Part shown: one piece after another, positions 1 through 6,522 of the stretch
Numbering within the stretch: the stretch's first letter is position 1
How the letters are laid out: each line of letters begins with the position of its first letter
Assembly: GCA_023230245.1 (NCBI GenBank)
Contig: JALNXT010000031.1
Coordinates: forward strand, 1 to 9,527
Direction of reading: 5' to 3'
Source: Candidatus Cloacimonadota bacterium
GTDB lineage: Bacteria; Cloacimonadota; Cloacimonadia; Cloacimonadales; Cloacimonadaceae
Length of the DNA stretch: 9,527 nt
Translations under genes and position numbers: made by a program
The notes under the pieces: model-generated
Database searches by the model: none
What the model saw: only the letters and a program-made list of their open reading frames with translations
Told to the model about the DNA's origin: nothing

Positions 1-1
1 C

Positions 2-742
2 AGGAGAAACCTCGCCCTTTGCCACTGCTTTTCTTAAGCCTCTGATCAGCTTGTCTTCGCTGAGTTCCATGTTTTCTAAAAAGTCGTTCAACAGCTCTTC
101 ATCAGTCTCGGCAACTGCTTCCATCAAGTGCATACGGGCATCTTCCACGGCATCTGTCATATTGGCGGGCACATCGCCCTCTACCCCATTACGGATAGCT
201 TTTTGGCGAATAACATCCACCACGCCTTCAAATGCGCCTTCTTTGCCAATGGGAATATGAACCTTAACTGGTTTGATACCAGTGTTGTCGGCTATGGCTT
301 CCAAAGTTTTGTCATAATCTGCATGCTCATTATCCATGCGATTAACCACGATAACTTTGCCGACTTTACGATTTTCAAGCTGCTCGATGGCAAGCTCTAA
401 ACCAACTTCATATCCACCGGTTGCATTTGCCACGATCACGGCATTTTCCACAGCGGGAAGTGCCACGATGGCATCACCGATGAAATCAGGATAACCTGGT
501 GCATCAAGCAAGTTTATTTTATGGTCTTTATAGTTCAAAAAGCCAATCGACAGACCTAAGGACATCTTTTTCGCCGCTTCTTCGGGATCAAAATCCATCA
601 CGGTGTTGCCTTCGTCGATCTTACCCAAGCGAGTAGTCGTGTGGGATAAATGGAATATTTGCTCTGCAAGAGTTGTCTTGCCCGCTCCGCTGGCTCCTAT
701 GAACAAAAGATTGCGTAACTTCTTCATTTCGTATTCTTTCAT
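2..742 (-). CDS. Elongation factor G-like GTPase (EF-G2/FusA2 type), N-terminal part
   Basis: This is the first 247 residues of a translational GTPase; the gene runs off the left edge. The G domain is clear: P-loop GASGAGKT (residues 16-23), switch II DAPGY (80-84) and base-recognition NRMD (134-137), followed by an EF-G-type insertion. Canonical EF-G has GHIDAGKT and DTPGH. The P-loop and the Tyr in place of the switch II His are typical of the EF-G-like FusA2 paralogues rather than the housekeeping translocase. The protein would act at the cytoplasmic ribosome, but the role of this subfamily is not settled. The Met at 742 is preferred because AGGAAG lies just upstream; the in-frame Met at 727 (residue 6) has no ribosome site. 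Upstream, CTGACA (795-790) and TAATAA (774-769), 15 nt apart, form only a weak promoter candidate. Family call is confident; exact paralogue less so. Confidence 0.9.
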   Translation of the reverse strand, partial: MKEYEMKKLRNLLFIGASGAGKTTLAEQIFHLSHTTTRLGKIDEGNTVMDFDPEEAAKKMSLGLSIGFLNYKDHKINLLDAPGYPDFIGDAIVALPAVENAVIVANATGGYEVGLELAIEQLENRKVGKVIVVNRMDNEHADYDKTLEAIADNTGIKPVKVHIPIGKEGAFEGVVDVIRQKAIRNGVEGDVPANMTDAVEDARMHLMEAVAETDEELLNDFLENMELSEDKLIRGLRKAVAKGEVSP

Positions 743-957
743 GTTCTTCCTCGTATCTTTATCTCGTTTTATTATCTACATTTTAACAGTGTCAGACCAC
801 TTTTTTCAACCTTGGATACTCGTCAAGCCATTTTTGATATATCTGTTCAATACAGATTGCTAAATGCAGCATTAGCCGAAAGTGGATTTCAAGTATATGT
901 TATAGCTTAGTTATGATGCTTTATCTTACACACAATCAACAAAAGCCATAATACATT

Positions 958-993
958 CGTCATTCCAGCGTAGGCTGGAATCCAGTTCTTTTA
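958..993 (+). repeat. Interspersed palindromic repeat, copy 1
   Basis: A 36-bp element whose core is ATTCCAGC-GTAG-GCTGGAAT, a perfect 8-bp inverted repeat with a 4-nt loop, followed by CCAGTTCTTTTA. Copy 2 (9097-9132) matches in 35 of 36 positions and the same orientation; copy 3 (9259-9286) matches 28 bp exactly in inverse orientation. Similar short ATTCC...GGAAT palindromes are dispersed in many bacterial genomes; no coding capacity is seen. Confidence 0.85.
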
Positions 994-1138
994 ATGTCAT
1001 AAAATTTTGCAATGCTGTAACATAAAATGTCAGATCACAATTGGGTATGAAGTGCTTATTTCACAAGCTTAGTTTTATACTTGTTCATAGACTGGGTACC
1101 AGCCCGCCGCAGAAGGGTTGTGAATTGTGAAAAATAAC

Positions 1139-1167
1139 TTGACTTGGATCAGCAAATTGAAAACAAT
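1139..1167 (+). promoter_or_regulatory. Candidate sigma-70-type promoter of the small-ORF/zinc-protein operon
   Basis: TTGACT (1139-1144, 5 of 6 to consensus) and AACAAT (1162-1167, 4 of 6) are separated by 17 nt. Transcription would start near 1175, leaving about 40 nt of leader before the small ORF at 1218. This rests on sequence match only. Confidence 0.4.
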
Positions 1168-1217
1168 GCAATTGGTCGCTTGGCCTTACATAGATTGTGA
1201 GTAACGAGGGATATCAG

Positions 1218-1331
1218 ATGCCCTCAAACAACCAGAGAAACAATGAGTTGGAATTTACACCAACATTTGGGACTCAACATAAACCCGTAGGAATTTTAGA
1301 TAAAGGATCATATAAGATGGGGGTTTTATGA
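1218..1331 (+). CDS. Small ORF of 37 aa, translationally coupled to the zinc protein
   Basis: An ATG-started reading frame of 37 codons, not recognised as any known family. It is supported by GAGGG at 1206-1210 with a 7-nt spacer before the ATG, and by its stop: the TGA (1329-1331) overlaps the next gene's ATG (1328-1330) as ATGA, the usual arrangement for coupled translation. The product is hydrophilic (MPSNNQRNNELEF at the start, MGVL at the end) with no signal peptide or membrane segment. The next gene has only a run of five G's (1319-1323) as ribosome site, so coupling would help its expression. It may be a real small protein or only a leader peptide that delivers ribosomes to the downstream gene. 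Confidence 0.5.
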   Translation: MPSNNQRNNELEFTPTFGTQHKPVGILDKGSYKMGVL

Positions 1332-2095
1332 AAACACAGAAACACTGTGAAATATGTGGTACGGCAATAGATAGGGGTATATACAGGTATTTCGGAACAA
1401 TTGAATTGATTATCTACTTGAATTCACCAAACGTTGTCCGTATTGATAAAGTAAATAAGACTGTTACAATTTCAAATGGTGACAGGCATTCATATACGGC
1501 CATTCAAGGGGATGAAGCATATCAAATCAGCCAAGCGAGTCCACACTTAGTCTGCTCTGAAGAATGTGTTGACAGATTTATTGACAAAGAAAGCTGCAAG
1601 ATAGTATCCTTGCCAGACGATAATGTATACCCTTGTTTTGCTGCAGCTAGTATCAATGCATTTTTGCCCGTGATGTTTAATCCAATTAGCATAGATCACG
1701 AAGAAGATTTATGCGAGTACTGCGGAGACGTATATCCATCAAGGAATGTTGACTTCACATGCATCCCTTTAGTTGACGTAGTTGTCAAAAGCGGGATCTA
1801 CCCAGCTAAAGAAAGTGACATAATTAATGGTTATCACTTAATCTTAACAGATTGCAACCCCAAAAAGCTATCCGGTACCTTCTACATATCAAAGCTAAAC
1901 ATGGATCAAGCATCATGGCGTAAAAGAAAATTCTGCTCTAATGAATGTGCTTTCGAATACTGCGTTAGAAACGATATGACTGCTCAAACTTATAGCAATT
2001 TATTAGAAAACCGCAGAGTAATAATTGCTCCCTTCACAAAATCCATTAATGTCGATCTGCAGAACAAATATCTTTTCCGTCCACTGAAGGTTTAA
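1328..2095 (+). CDS. Hypothetical protein with two CxxC...CSxxC zinc-binding modules
   Basis: A 255-aa cytoplasmic protein of unknown function. The cysteines repeat in two similar halves: C7-x2-C10 followed by Gly, then CSEEC (C76, C80); and C129-x2-C132 followed by Gly, then CSNEC (C203, C207) with an extra C212. Each half therefore offers four cysteines for one zinc, with the pairs about 65-70 residues apart. The CS-x2-C second half resembles treble-clef fingers of the TRASH/MYM kind, but the wide separation is unusual and I do not assign a family. The intervening segments (about 20-70 and 135-195) look beta-rich, consistent with a domain inserted in the zinc knuckles. There is no signal peptide. 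The ATG overlaps the stop of the 37-aa ORF upstream, and a Sel1 gene follows 66 nt after the stop, so the three are probably one transcript. Confidence 0.8.
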   Translation: MKTQKHCEICGTAIDRGIYRYFGTIELIIYLNSPNVVRIDKVNKTVTISNGDRHSYTAIQGDEAYQISQASPHLVCSEECVDRFIDKESCKIVSLPDDNVYPCFAAASINAFLPVMFNPISIDHEEDLCEYCGDVYPSRNVDFTCIPLVDVVVKSGIYPAKESDIINGYHLILTDCNPKKLSGTFYISKLNMDQASWRKRKFCSNECAFEYCVRNDMTAQTYSNLLENRRVIIAPFTKSINVDLQNKYLFRPLKV

Positions 2096-2151
2096 ACCAA
2101 TGGCATAAAAGCTCTCAAATAATTTAATAGTAAAGAATGAAATTAATCATT

Positions 2152-2156
2152 GGAGG
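2152..2156 (+). promoter_or_regulatory. Ribosome binding site that sets a TTG start
   Basis: GGAGG is followed by the 5-nt spacer ATAAT and TTG at 2162. The same frame has another TTG at 2150, but that codon overlaps the GGAGG and has no ribosome site of its own. The same GGAGG-ATRAT-NTG layout sits before the secreted Sel1 gene at 2923. Confidence 0.65.
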
Positions 2157-2161
2157 ATAAT

Positions 2162-2557
2162 TTGGGTTACTCAAGAGAACTCGCGCAAAGGGCTGTTCAA
2201 GGGGATGCTGAAGCTCAGGCTGAGCTAGGAGTTTGTTATTCCCATGGTGATGGCATCGAAGTTGACTTCGATGAAAGCTACAAGTGGACGCTAAGGGCAG
2301 CACTTCAGGGCAATGCAAGAGGATTATTCAATTTAGGTAAATGTTACTGGGATGGACAGGGCGTTGATCACAGCATGACAGAAGCTGTAAGATGGATTCG
2401 GAAAGCAGCGGAAATGAATTATGCTCAAGCTCAGTACAACCTAGGTTTATGCTATATGACTGGGAATGGCATAGCAACCGACAATACTGAGGCATTTAAG
2501 TGGTTTAGTAGAGCAGCTAAGAATGGGTATGTAAAAGCATATCAATATTTAAGGTAG
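2162..2557 (+). CDS. Small cytosolic Sel1-repeat protein
   Basis: A 131-aa protein almost wholly made of Sel1-like (SLR, TPR-related) repeats, which form helix-turn-helix solenoids that mediate protein-protein contacts. Three full 36-residue units are visible at about residues 16-51, 52-87 and 88-123, each with the LGxCYxxGxGI and A/KWxxxAA pattern; a fourth stops after its first residues (AYQYLR), so the gene may be a truncated form of a longer family member. There is no signal peptide, so it should stay in the cytoplasm, unlike the Sel1 protein at 2923. I start it at TTG 2162 because of the GGAGG upstream; a start at TTG 2150 would add four residues. It lies 66 nt after the zinc protein on the same strand with no obvious terminator between, so the two may be co-expressed and interact. 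The binding partner is unknown. Confidence 0.85.
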   Translation: MGYSRELAQRAVQGDAEAQAELGVCYSHGDGIEVDFDESYKWTLRAALQGNARGLFNLGKCYWDGQGVDHSMTEAVRWIRKAAEMNYAQAQYNLGLCYMTGNGIATDNTEAFKWFSRAAKNGYVKAYQYLR

Positions 2558-2621
2558 TGCATATTGTAAGACCAGTATTGAGACCCAGCTAGTATAAAGA
2601 ACATATCCAATGTTATAAACA

Positions 2622-2745
2622 GTCCCGGGACGGCATATTTGCAATAAGCTAATGAAACCACAAACCCATCCAAAATATCGTCCCTACAGGACTCATGCAG
2701 GTTTGGGGCTTCGTTGTTCTATCTGAAATGTTGTCCCGCTGGGAC
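2622..2745. repeat. Cluster of three GTCC...GGAC palindromes
   Basis: Three related inverted repeats lie in a row: GTCCCGGGAC at 2622-2631 (perfect), GTCC-CTACA-GGAC at 2680-2692 and GTCCC-GCT-GGGAC at 2733-2745. They start 58 and 53 nt apart and have similar stems but different loops. None is followed by a T run, so they are more likely repeat elements or RNA hairpins than intrinsic terminators. Confidence 0.6.
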
Positions 2746-2807
2746 TTCAGCTCCAAATTTTAAGTCTGGAGTCGTTGCCACATCTGCAAACTTCCCACTT
2801 TCCAATT

Positions 2808-2863
2808 TGCTATACTGTGGCAAGGACTACAGCGGATAGCGGTTATGCAGTTTCCACTTGACA
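2808..2863 (+). promoter_or_regulatory. Promoter-like elements upstream of the secreted Sel1 gene
   Basis: Two candidates are visible. TGCTATACT (2808-2816) is an extended -10 element with no good -35. TTGACA (2858-2863) is a perfect -35, but the hexamer 17 nt downstream (TTCATA) is a poor -10. Either could drive the gene at 2923; sequence alone does not choose. Confidence 0.3.
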
Positions 2864-2912
2864 GCTTTGGGAATAATATATTCATATCACATCTAAGATT
2901 TTATCCATTCAT

Positions 2913-2917
2913 GGAGG
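2913..2917 (+). promoter_or_regulatory. Ribosome binding site that sets the Sel1 start at 2923
   Basis: GGAGG followed by a 5-nt spacer (ATGAT) precedes ATG 2923. The in-frame ATGs at 2845 and 2911 lack such a site; starting at 2845 would also place 31 extra residues before the signal peptide. Confidence 0.7.
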
Positions 2918-2922
2918 ATGAT

Positions 2923-3903
2923 ATGTCTGGAACTATTATGCGGAAGCTATTCCTTGTATTTGTTATTGGGATGCTGCTATCTACCCTATTTGCAGAATCC
3001 TATAGCGCACATCTACTACCCAAAGCCAAGACTGGAGATGCAGCAGCACAGTATTTTCTTGGCTGGTGTTACAAAAAAGGTGATGGCGTAGTACAAGACA
3101 ACAAAGAAGCGGTGAAGTGGTATCGCTTAGCAGCAGAGCAAGGGTATACAGATGCTCAGTGCGTGCTTGGGCTACTTTACGACCTTGGTGATGGCGTAGT
3201 GCAAGAGCACAAAGAAGCAGTCAAATGGTGGCGCATGGCAGCAAATCAAGGGGTTGCAGAAGCACAGTACACTCTTGGAGGCAGTTACGACTTTGGCAAA
3301 GGCGTAGTGCAAGACGATAAAGAAGCGGTGAAGTGGTATCGCATGGCAGCAGACCAAGGGCATGCAGGAGCACAGTATATTCTTGGCGTTCGTTACGCCA
3401 ATGGTGATGGTGTAGTGCAAGACGATAAAGAAGCAGTCAAATGGTATCGCTTGGCAGCAGAGCAAGGTGATGCAGATGCCCAGTCAAGTCTTGGCTGGTG
3501 TTACACCAGCGGCAAAGGCGTAGTGCAAGACTATAAAGAAGCAGTGAAGTGGTATCGCCTGGCAGCAGAACAAGGGGATGCAGGAGCACAGTTTAATCTT
3601 GGCAGTTGTTACGGCAAGGGCGATGGCGTGGTGCAGGACTATAAAGAAGCGGTTAAATGGTACCGTCTGGCAGCAGAGCAGGGGCATGCAGAAGCACAAA
3701 ATAATCTGGGAGTATGCTATGGTACTGGGCAAGGCGTTATCCAAGACAAGAGTGAAGCCTATTTCTGGTATTTAATTGCCGCGGCAAATGGCGCTGATAT
3801 AGGCAAAAGCAACCGTGACAACACAGCAAAAGAGCTTAGCAAACAACAGCAGGAGCAGGTACAGGCTCGGGCAAAGAAATGGTTTTCAGAGCACGGGGAC
3901 TAA
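2923..3903 (+). CDS. Secreted Sel1-repeat protein with seven 36-residue repeats
   Basis: A 326-aa exported protein. Residues 6-24 (MRKLFLVFVIGMLLSTLFA) form a typical Sec signal peptide with cleavage expected after LFA; no lipobox cysteine is present, so the mature protein is probably periplasmic or extracellular. Seven consecutive Sel1 repeats of exactly 36 residues cover about residues 42-293, each reading roughly AQxxLGxxYxxGxGVVQDxKEAVKWYRxAAEQG. The seventh is divergent (SEAYFWYLIAA), as is usual for a capping repeat, and a Lys/Gln-rich amphipathic tail ending AKKWFSEHGD closes the protein. Sel1 solenoids serve as adaptor scaffolds; the ligand here is unknown. At DNA level repeats 1-6 are close copies of a 108-bp unit. 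The start at 2923 is chosen from the GGAGG 5 nt upstream. It has its own leader and is probably transcribed apart from the 2162 gene. Confidence 0.92.
   Translation: MSGTIMRKLFLVFVIGMLLSTLFAESYSAHLLPKAKTGDAAAQYFLGWCYKKGDGVVQDNKEAVKWYRLAAEQGYTDAQCVLGLLYDLGDGVVQEHKEAVKWWRMAANQGVAEAQYTLGGSYDFGKGVVQDDKEAVKWYRMAADQGHAGAQYILGVRYANGDGVVQDDKEAVKWYRLAAEQGDADAQSSLGWCYTSGKGVVQDYKEAVKWYRLAAEQGDAGAQFNLGSCYGKGDGVVQDYKEAVKWYRLAAEQGHAEAQNNLGVCYGTGQGVIQDKSEAYFWYLIAAANGADIGKSNRDNTAKELSKQQQEQVQARAKKWFSEHGD
3046..3801 (+). repeat. 108-bp coding tandem repeats (seven units)
   Basis: The seven Sel1 units lie at 3046, 3154, 3262, 3370, 3478, 3586 and 3694, each 108 bp. Blocks such as GATGGCGTAGTGCAAGA and AAAGAAGC recur almost unchanged in units 1-6, which suggests recent expansion or gene conversion. 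Unit 7 is diverged. Confidence 0.85.
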
Positions 3904-3917
3904 GCTTGCAGTTTTGA

Positions 3918-3983
3918 CTTATAAATCGGCGACGATATCTTCAAAATAAAACACTACGAGCTTTATCATCGCCGATTTATGAG
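3918..3983. repeat. Inverted repeat, 15-bp arms
   Basis: The left arm CTTATAAATCGGCGA (3918-3932) pairs with TCGCCGATTTATGAG (3969-3983) with one G-T wobble, around a 36-nt AT-rich loop. It lies 15 nt after the Sel1 stop codon and could act as a transcript-end structure or be half of a mobile repeat. Confidence 0.7.
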
Positions 3984-4041
3984 TTAAAAGAAATGAGGAA
4001 TTTCGGTTTATTTAGTAAAAAGCAAAGCTCTCACATATTCC

Positions 4042-4118
4042 GTTTAACTCACAATTACGCTGTGTGATAGTGGAAAGACTTTTTACGAAGCTTATCGCAG
4101 CGTAATTGTAAGTCAAAC
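4042..4118. repeat. Inverted repeat, 21-bp arms
   Basis: The arms 4042-4062 and 4098-4118 pair over 21 positions with two mismatches; the inner 12 bp, ACAATTACGCTG against CAGCGTAATTGT, are perfect. The loop is about 35 nt. The arm length is more than a simple terminator needs and recalls the ends of a small non-autonomous element. Confidence 0.7.
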
Positions 4119-4129
4119 AGCGGTGTAAT

Positions 4130-4168
4130 AGCACTCGCCTCGAGTGCTAACAGCCGAGGGCGGCTGTT
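4130..4168. repeat. Two abutting perfect hairpins
   Basis: AGCACTCG-CCT-CGAGTGCT (4130-4148) is followed without a gap by AACAGCCG-AGGG-CGGCTGTT (4149-4168). Both have 8-bp perfect stems and short loops. No T tract follows on either strand, so they are not standard intrinsic terminators. Confidence 0.7.
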
Positions 4169-4224
4169 GTTACTAGGATGACAGAGTTGTAAACACGGGC
4201 TTAGTGGCGTAAAGACGGCTTATG

Positions 4225-4695
4225 CTAAGCTATAAGCTGCGTTAGTTCTTCCCATCGGCTTACTTTCTTTAGGTAACCTGCTTCCACACTGGTGCAGACC
4301 CTGCAAACAGGGGATTCCAAAGCCAGCATTTCGGTAAGCGTAATAGTTTTTAGGTCTAAAGCTTCAGGATTCGCCTTTGCCCATGCCCACATGCACTGCA
4401 CGAATAACGCCTTGGCACCCGGCATTTGCTTCCTCAGTGCCACGCTTCTGGCTTGGTTTTCCATGGCATTACGCCGACTGTAGAGCTGCAAATCGCTGCG
4501 ATAAGCCTCACTTGCCTGCAAATAAAGCTCATTAAGGTTATGACTGATATCCCGCATCCTAAGGTGATTTTCTGAAAGCTTAGGATAAGTGAAGATACGG
4601 CTGTGGCACAAACGATAGTTATAATAACTGCAATACACCATATTCCCCAGCTTACCGGAGTAACCACGCAGATTGTATTTAAGCTCTACTTTCAT
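4225..4695 (-). CDS. Hypothetical protein, 156 aa
   Basis: I do not recognise this protein. It begins with an aromatic, basic segment (SGKLGNMVYCSYYNYR, residues 13-28), continues through a long predicted alpha-helical part (about 42-110, with MWAWAKANPEAL) and ends in a short domain with a CRVC pair (131-134) and GYLKKVSRWEELTQLIA. The early GKxGN-V...R...P pattern vaguely recalls small Bacteroidota proteins of the DUF6266 kind, but this is only an impression. No signal peptide or membrane helix is present. The ATG lies 6 nt after the helicase stop, in the helicase's own frame (TAA-CTT-CGA-ATG), and has no Shine-Dalgarno sequence, so it would depend on coupling or on readthrough. Its codon use is less AT-rich than the helicase's, so it may instead be a resident gene beside an inserted defence operon. 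Confidence 0.7.
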   Translation of the reverse strand: MKVELKYNLRGYSGKLGNMVYCSYYNYRLCHSRIFTYPKLSENHLRMRDISHNLNELYLQASEAYRSDLQLYSRRNAMENQARSVALRKQMPGAKALFVQCMWAWAKANPEALDLKTITLTEMLALESPVCRVCTSVEAGYLKKVSRWEELTQLIA

Positions 4696-4701
4696 TCGAA
4701 G

Positions 4702-6522
4702 TTATGAATGAGGAGGATACGACCCTCTTTTCAAAAAATCCAGATCATCGTAGTCATAATTATAACAATCTAAAAGCTCAGTTGGATAGTAAACTACTTT
4801 TCTATTGTCTGTACGCATGGTTTCACTGATTAAGTGCAAGTTGAGTTTTGCTCTAGAGCAGATAACATACAACATTTTCCTCGCTTGGCGATTGCCATTA
4901 TTAGCATTAATTTCAGCCCAATGTGGTATCATCTTTTGTAGAATACCAAATGCGATGACTGTTCTAAACTCCTCTCCTTTCACACCATGGCATGTATTTA
5001 TTACTACACCAGTCATTTCTTTGTAGAACTGCTTAAGAGCGTCGATGGAGGTATCAACTTCATATTCTGTGCTTTCTTGTTCTGCTTTATTTTTCTGTAT
5101 TGCATCAAAGAACGAATTGTAGCTCTCCTTCAGAAGTAGATTGGAATCAATTGATATCCCGCAATATTCACTGAATTTGATAAAGCAATCTTCGAGATAC
5201 GCTATTCCATCTTCTTCTTCTGATTTGATTGAATTAATAACCTTAAGTATTGTGCTCTTGGACTCAAATACATTGTGCATATCCGTATTGGTATATACAG
5301 AGAGATCGTCTATTAGTTCACCAGCCCATTTGTACCTGAGATGGATAATTTTGGGACTTGGTTCTGAAAGCAATAATCTACATACCTTATACCAGATGTT
5401 ATTGCGATTAGTTGAAAGGGGGGACATAGCAGAAGCATCGAAACTAACGTCTCTCATTTTTACCCTGAGCAATCTTGATACCTTTCTTATAAGTGCCCAT
5501 TGCGGCACCAAAATGCAGATTTCATTTTCGTTGCATCCTTGATCTAAATGATATCGTATCAATCTAATTATCTCATTTAAAACGTAATCTTTATGAATAC
5601 TTTTATTGTATGTGATAAGCCCATGCTCGTCCTTATTTTCTCCAAGGGCTTCGATCAATATCTTGTTTGTCTGAAAGTATGAATAGAAGTCAATAATACG
5701 TTGAGATGATCTATAGTTTCCTGTTAAGCTTTTTTGTTTAATCGGAACAGGCGCAATTTCTTGGGATATCTCCTCAAGAGTTTTTGGGATACCACCAAGT
5801 GAACCATATATTGCCTGATCAATATCGCCAACCATGAACAATGAAGTGGCACCGCCATTTGCTTTGACCAAACAGGATATTATCCCATAAAGCAAATCTG
5901 TAGTGTCCTGGTACTCGTCAACACATATGTATCTGAATATGTTAGAAAGAATAACGGCCACTCTCGGGAACTCTGACACTATTCTATATGAATAGTAAAT
6001 AATCATATCATAACTAATCAGCTTATTGCTGATTAAAATTGCATTAAACTCATTTACAATAGCCCCATACTGCCCACAAAATGGTGTCCCATCACGTTTA
6101 AAGGAAGTTGGAGTAAACACATAGTGTTTAATCTCGTTTTCATCCTTTAATCTGTTAAGTAAATCCTTACAATATGCTTCATCTGCTACAGAATAACCAT
6201 GCTTCAGCTCTTCCAAGCATACAGCATATGGCCTAATAATCCACTCGTAGCAAAAAGAATGAAGAGTCCCAATCCAAATTCTTTCATCACTTATTCCCAT
6301 CTTATTAAGCCGCTTATACATCTCATCAGAGGCACGATTTGTGAAGGTGAGAGCTGCTATCCTTTGCTTGGATATTTCTTCCAAAAGGGAAACTTCATAT
6401 GCAACCTTATGGGTGATAACTCTTGTTTTACCACTTCCTGGGCATGCAGTAACAAGCAAATTACCTATATGCGTTACTACTGCTTTTTGTTGGTCATTCA
6501 AGTTAGAAAGGACGTTGTACAT
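4702..6522 (-). CDS. UvrD-like superfamily 1 helicase (Gabija GajB-like)
   Basis: A 606-aa ATP-dependent DNA helicase with the full SF1 motif set: Q motif LNDQQ (8-12), Walker A ACPGSGKT (26-33), Ia ALTFTNRASDEM (57-68), Ib GTLHSF (85-90), Walker B VDEYQD (201-206), III MVGDIDQAIYG (230-240), IV LTGNYRSS (266-273), V NTCHGVKGEEF (509-519) and VI RKMLYVICSRAK (548-559). All catalytic residues seem intact. It is shorter than UvrD/PcrA (about 720 aa) but longer than the usual GajB (about 490). The ATG lies 20 nt inside the end of the OLD nuclease gene, with no clear ribosome site of its own, so translation is probably coupled. A helicase just downstream of a class 2 OLD nuclease is the Gabija antiphage arrangement, where GajB joins GajA and supports DNA degradation after phage entry. 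The helicase class is certain; the Gabija role is inferred from context. Confidence 0.93.
   Translation of the reverse strand: MYNVLSNLNDQQKAVVTHIGNLLVTACPGSGKTRVITHKVAYEVSLLEEISKQRIAALTFTNRASDEMYKRLNKMGISDERIWIGTLHSFCYEWIIRPYAVCLEELKHGYSVADEAYCKDLLNRLKDENEIKHYVFTPTSFKRDGTPFCGQYGAIVNEFNAILISNKLISYDMIIYYSYRIVSEFPRVAVILSNIFRYICVDEYQDTTDLLYGIISCLVKANGGATSLFMVGDIDQAIYGSLGGIPKTLEEISQEIAPVPIKQKSLTGNYRSSQRIIDFYSYFQTNKILIEALGENKDEHGLITYNKSIHKDYVLNEIIRLIRYHLDQGCNENEICILVPQWALIRKVSRLLRVKMRDVSFDASAMSPLSTNRNNIWYKVCRLLLSEPSPKIIHLRYKWAGELIDDLSVYTNTDMHNVFESKSTILKVINSIKSEEEDGIAYLEDCFIKFSEYCGISIDSNLLLKESYNSFFDAIQKNKAEQESTEYEVDTSIDALKQFYKEMTGVVINTCHGVKGEEFRTVIAFGILQKMIPHWAEINANNGNRQARKMLYVICSRAKLNLHLISETMRTDNRKVVYYPTELLDCYNYDYDDLDFLKRGSYPPHS

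Larger units (their letters stand above)
743..1217. other. Intergenic region between divergent EF-G-like gene and zinc-protein operon
   Basis: No convincing gene is seen on either strand. The stretch holds the EF-G-like leader at its left end, an interspersed palindromic repeat at 958-993 and a rightward promoter candidate at 1139-1167. The rest is AT-rich sequence without recognisable structure. Confidence 0.6.
2558..2922. other. Intergenic region between the two Sel1 genes
   Basis: No gene is seen. The region contains three short GTCC...GGAC palindromes (2622-2745) and, nearer the secreted Sel1 gene, promoter-like elements at 2808-2863. The sequence between the second and third palindrome (AGGTTTGGGGCTTCG and following) looks like part of a dispersed repeat unit, but only one copy lies in this window. 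Confidence 0.55.
3904..4224. other. Convergent intergenic region packed with inverted repeats
   Basis: This stretch lies between the ends of the secreted Sel1 gene (plus) and the 156-aa gene (minus). No ORF is supported. It contains a long-loop inverted repeat (3918-3983), a second one (4042-4118), two abutting hairpins (4130-4148 and 4149-4168) and a small palindrome over the 156-aa gene's stop (4218-4237). It may end transcription from both sides, but no stem is followed by a clear T run. Confidence 0.65.

Noticed and set aside
51..863. Plus-strand frames across the EF-G-like gene and its leader
   Set aside because: The minus strand carries a clear GTPase with all motifs; the plus frames show no domain and low-complexity Ser-rich sequence.
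3172..3744. Two minus-strand frames opposite the secreted Sel1 gene
   Set aside because: They are Cys-rich antisense readings that repeat with the 108-bp unit and exist only because the Sel1 repeat has few stops on that strand.
3046..3801. CRISPR array
   Set aside because: The regular 108-bp repeats are continuous protein-coding Sel1 units with no unique spacers.
3918..4168. Intrinsic terminators
   Set aside because: Stems are good but none is followed by a T tract on the strand that would need it, so I list them as repeats only.
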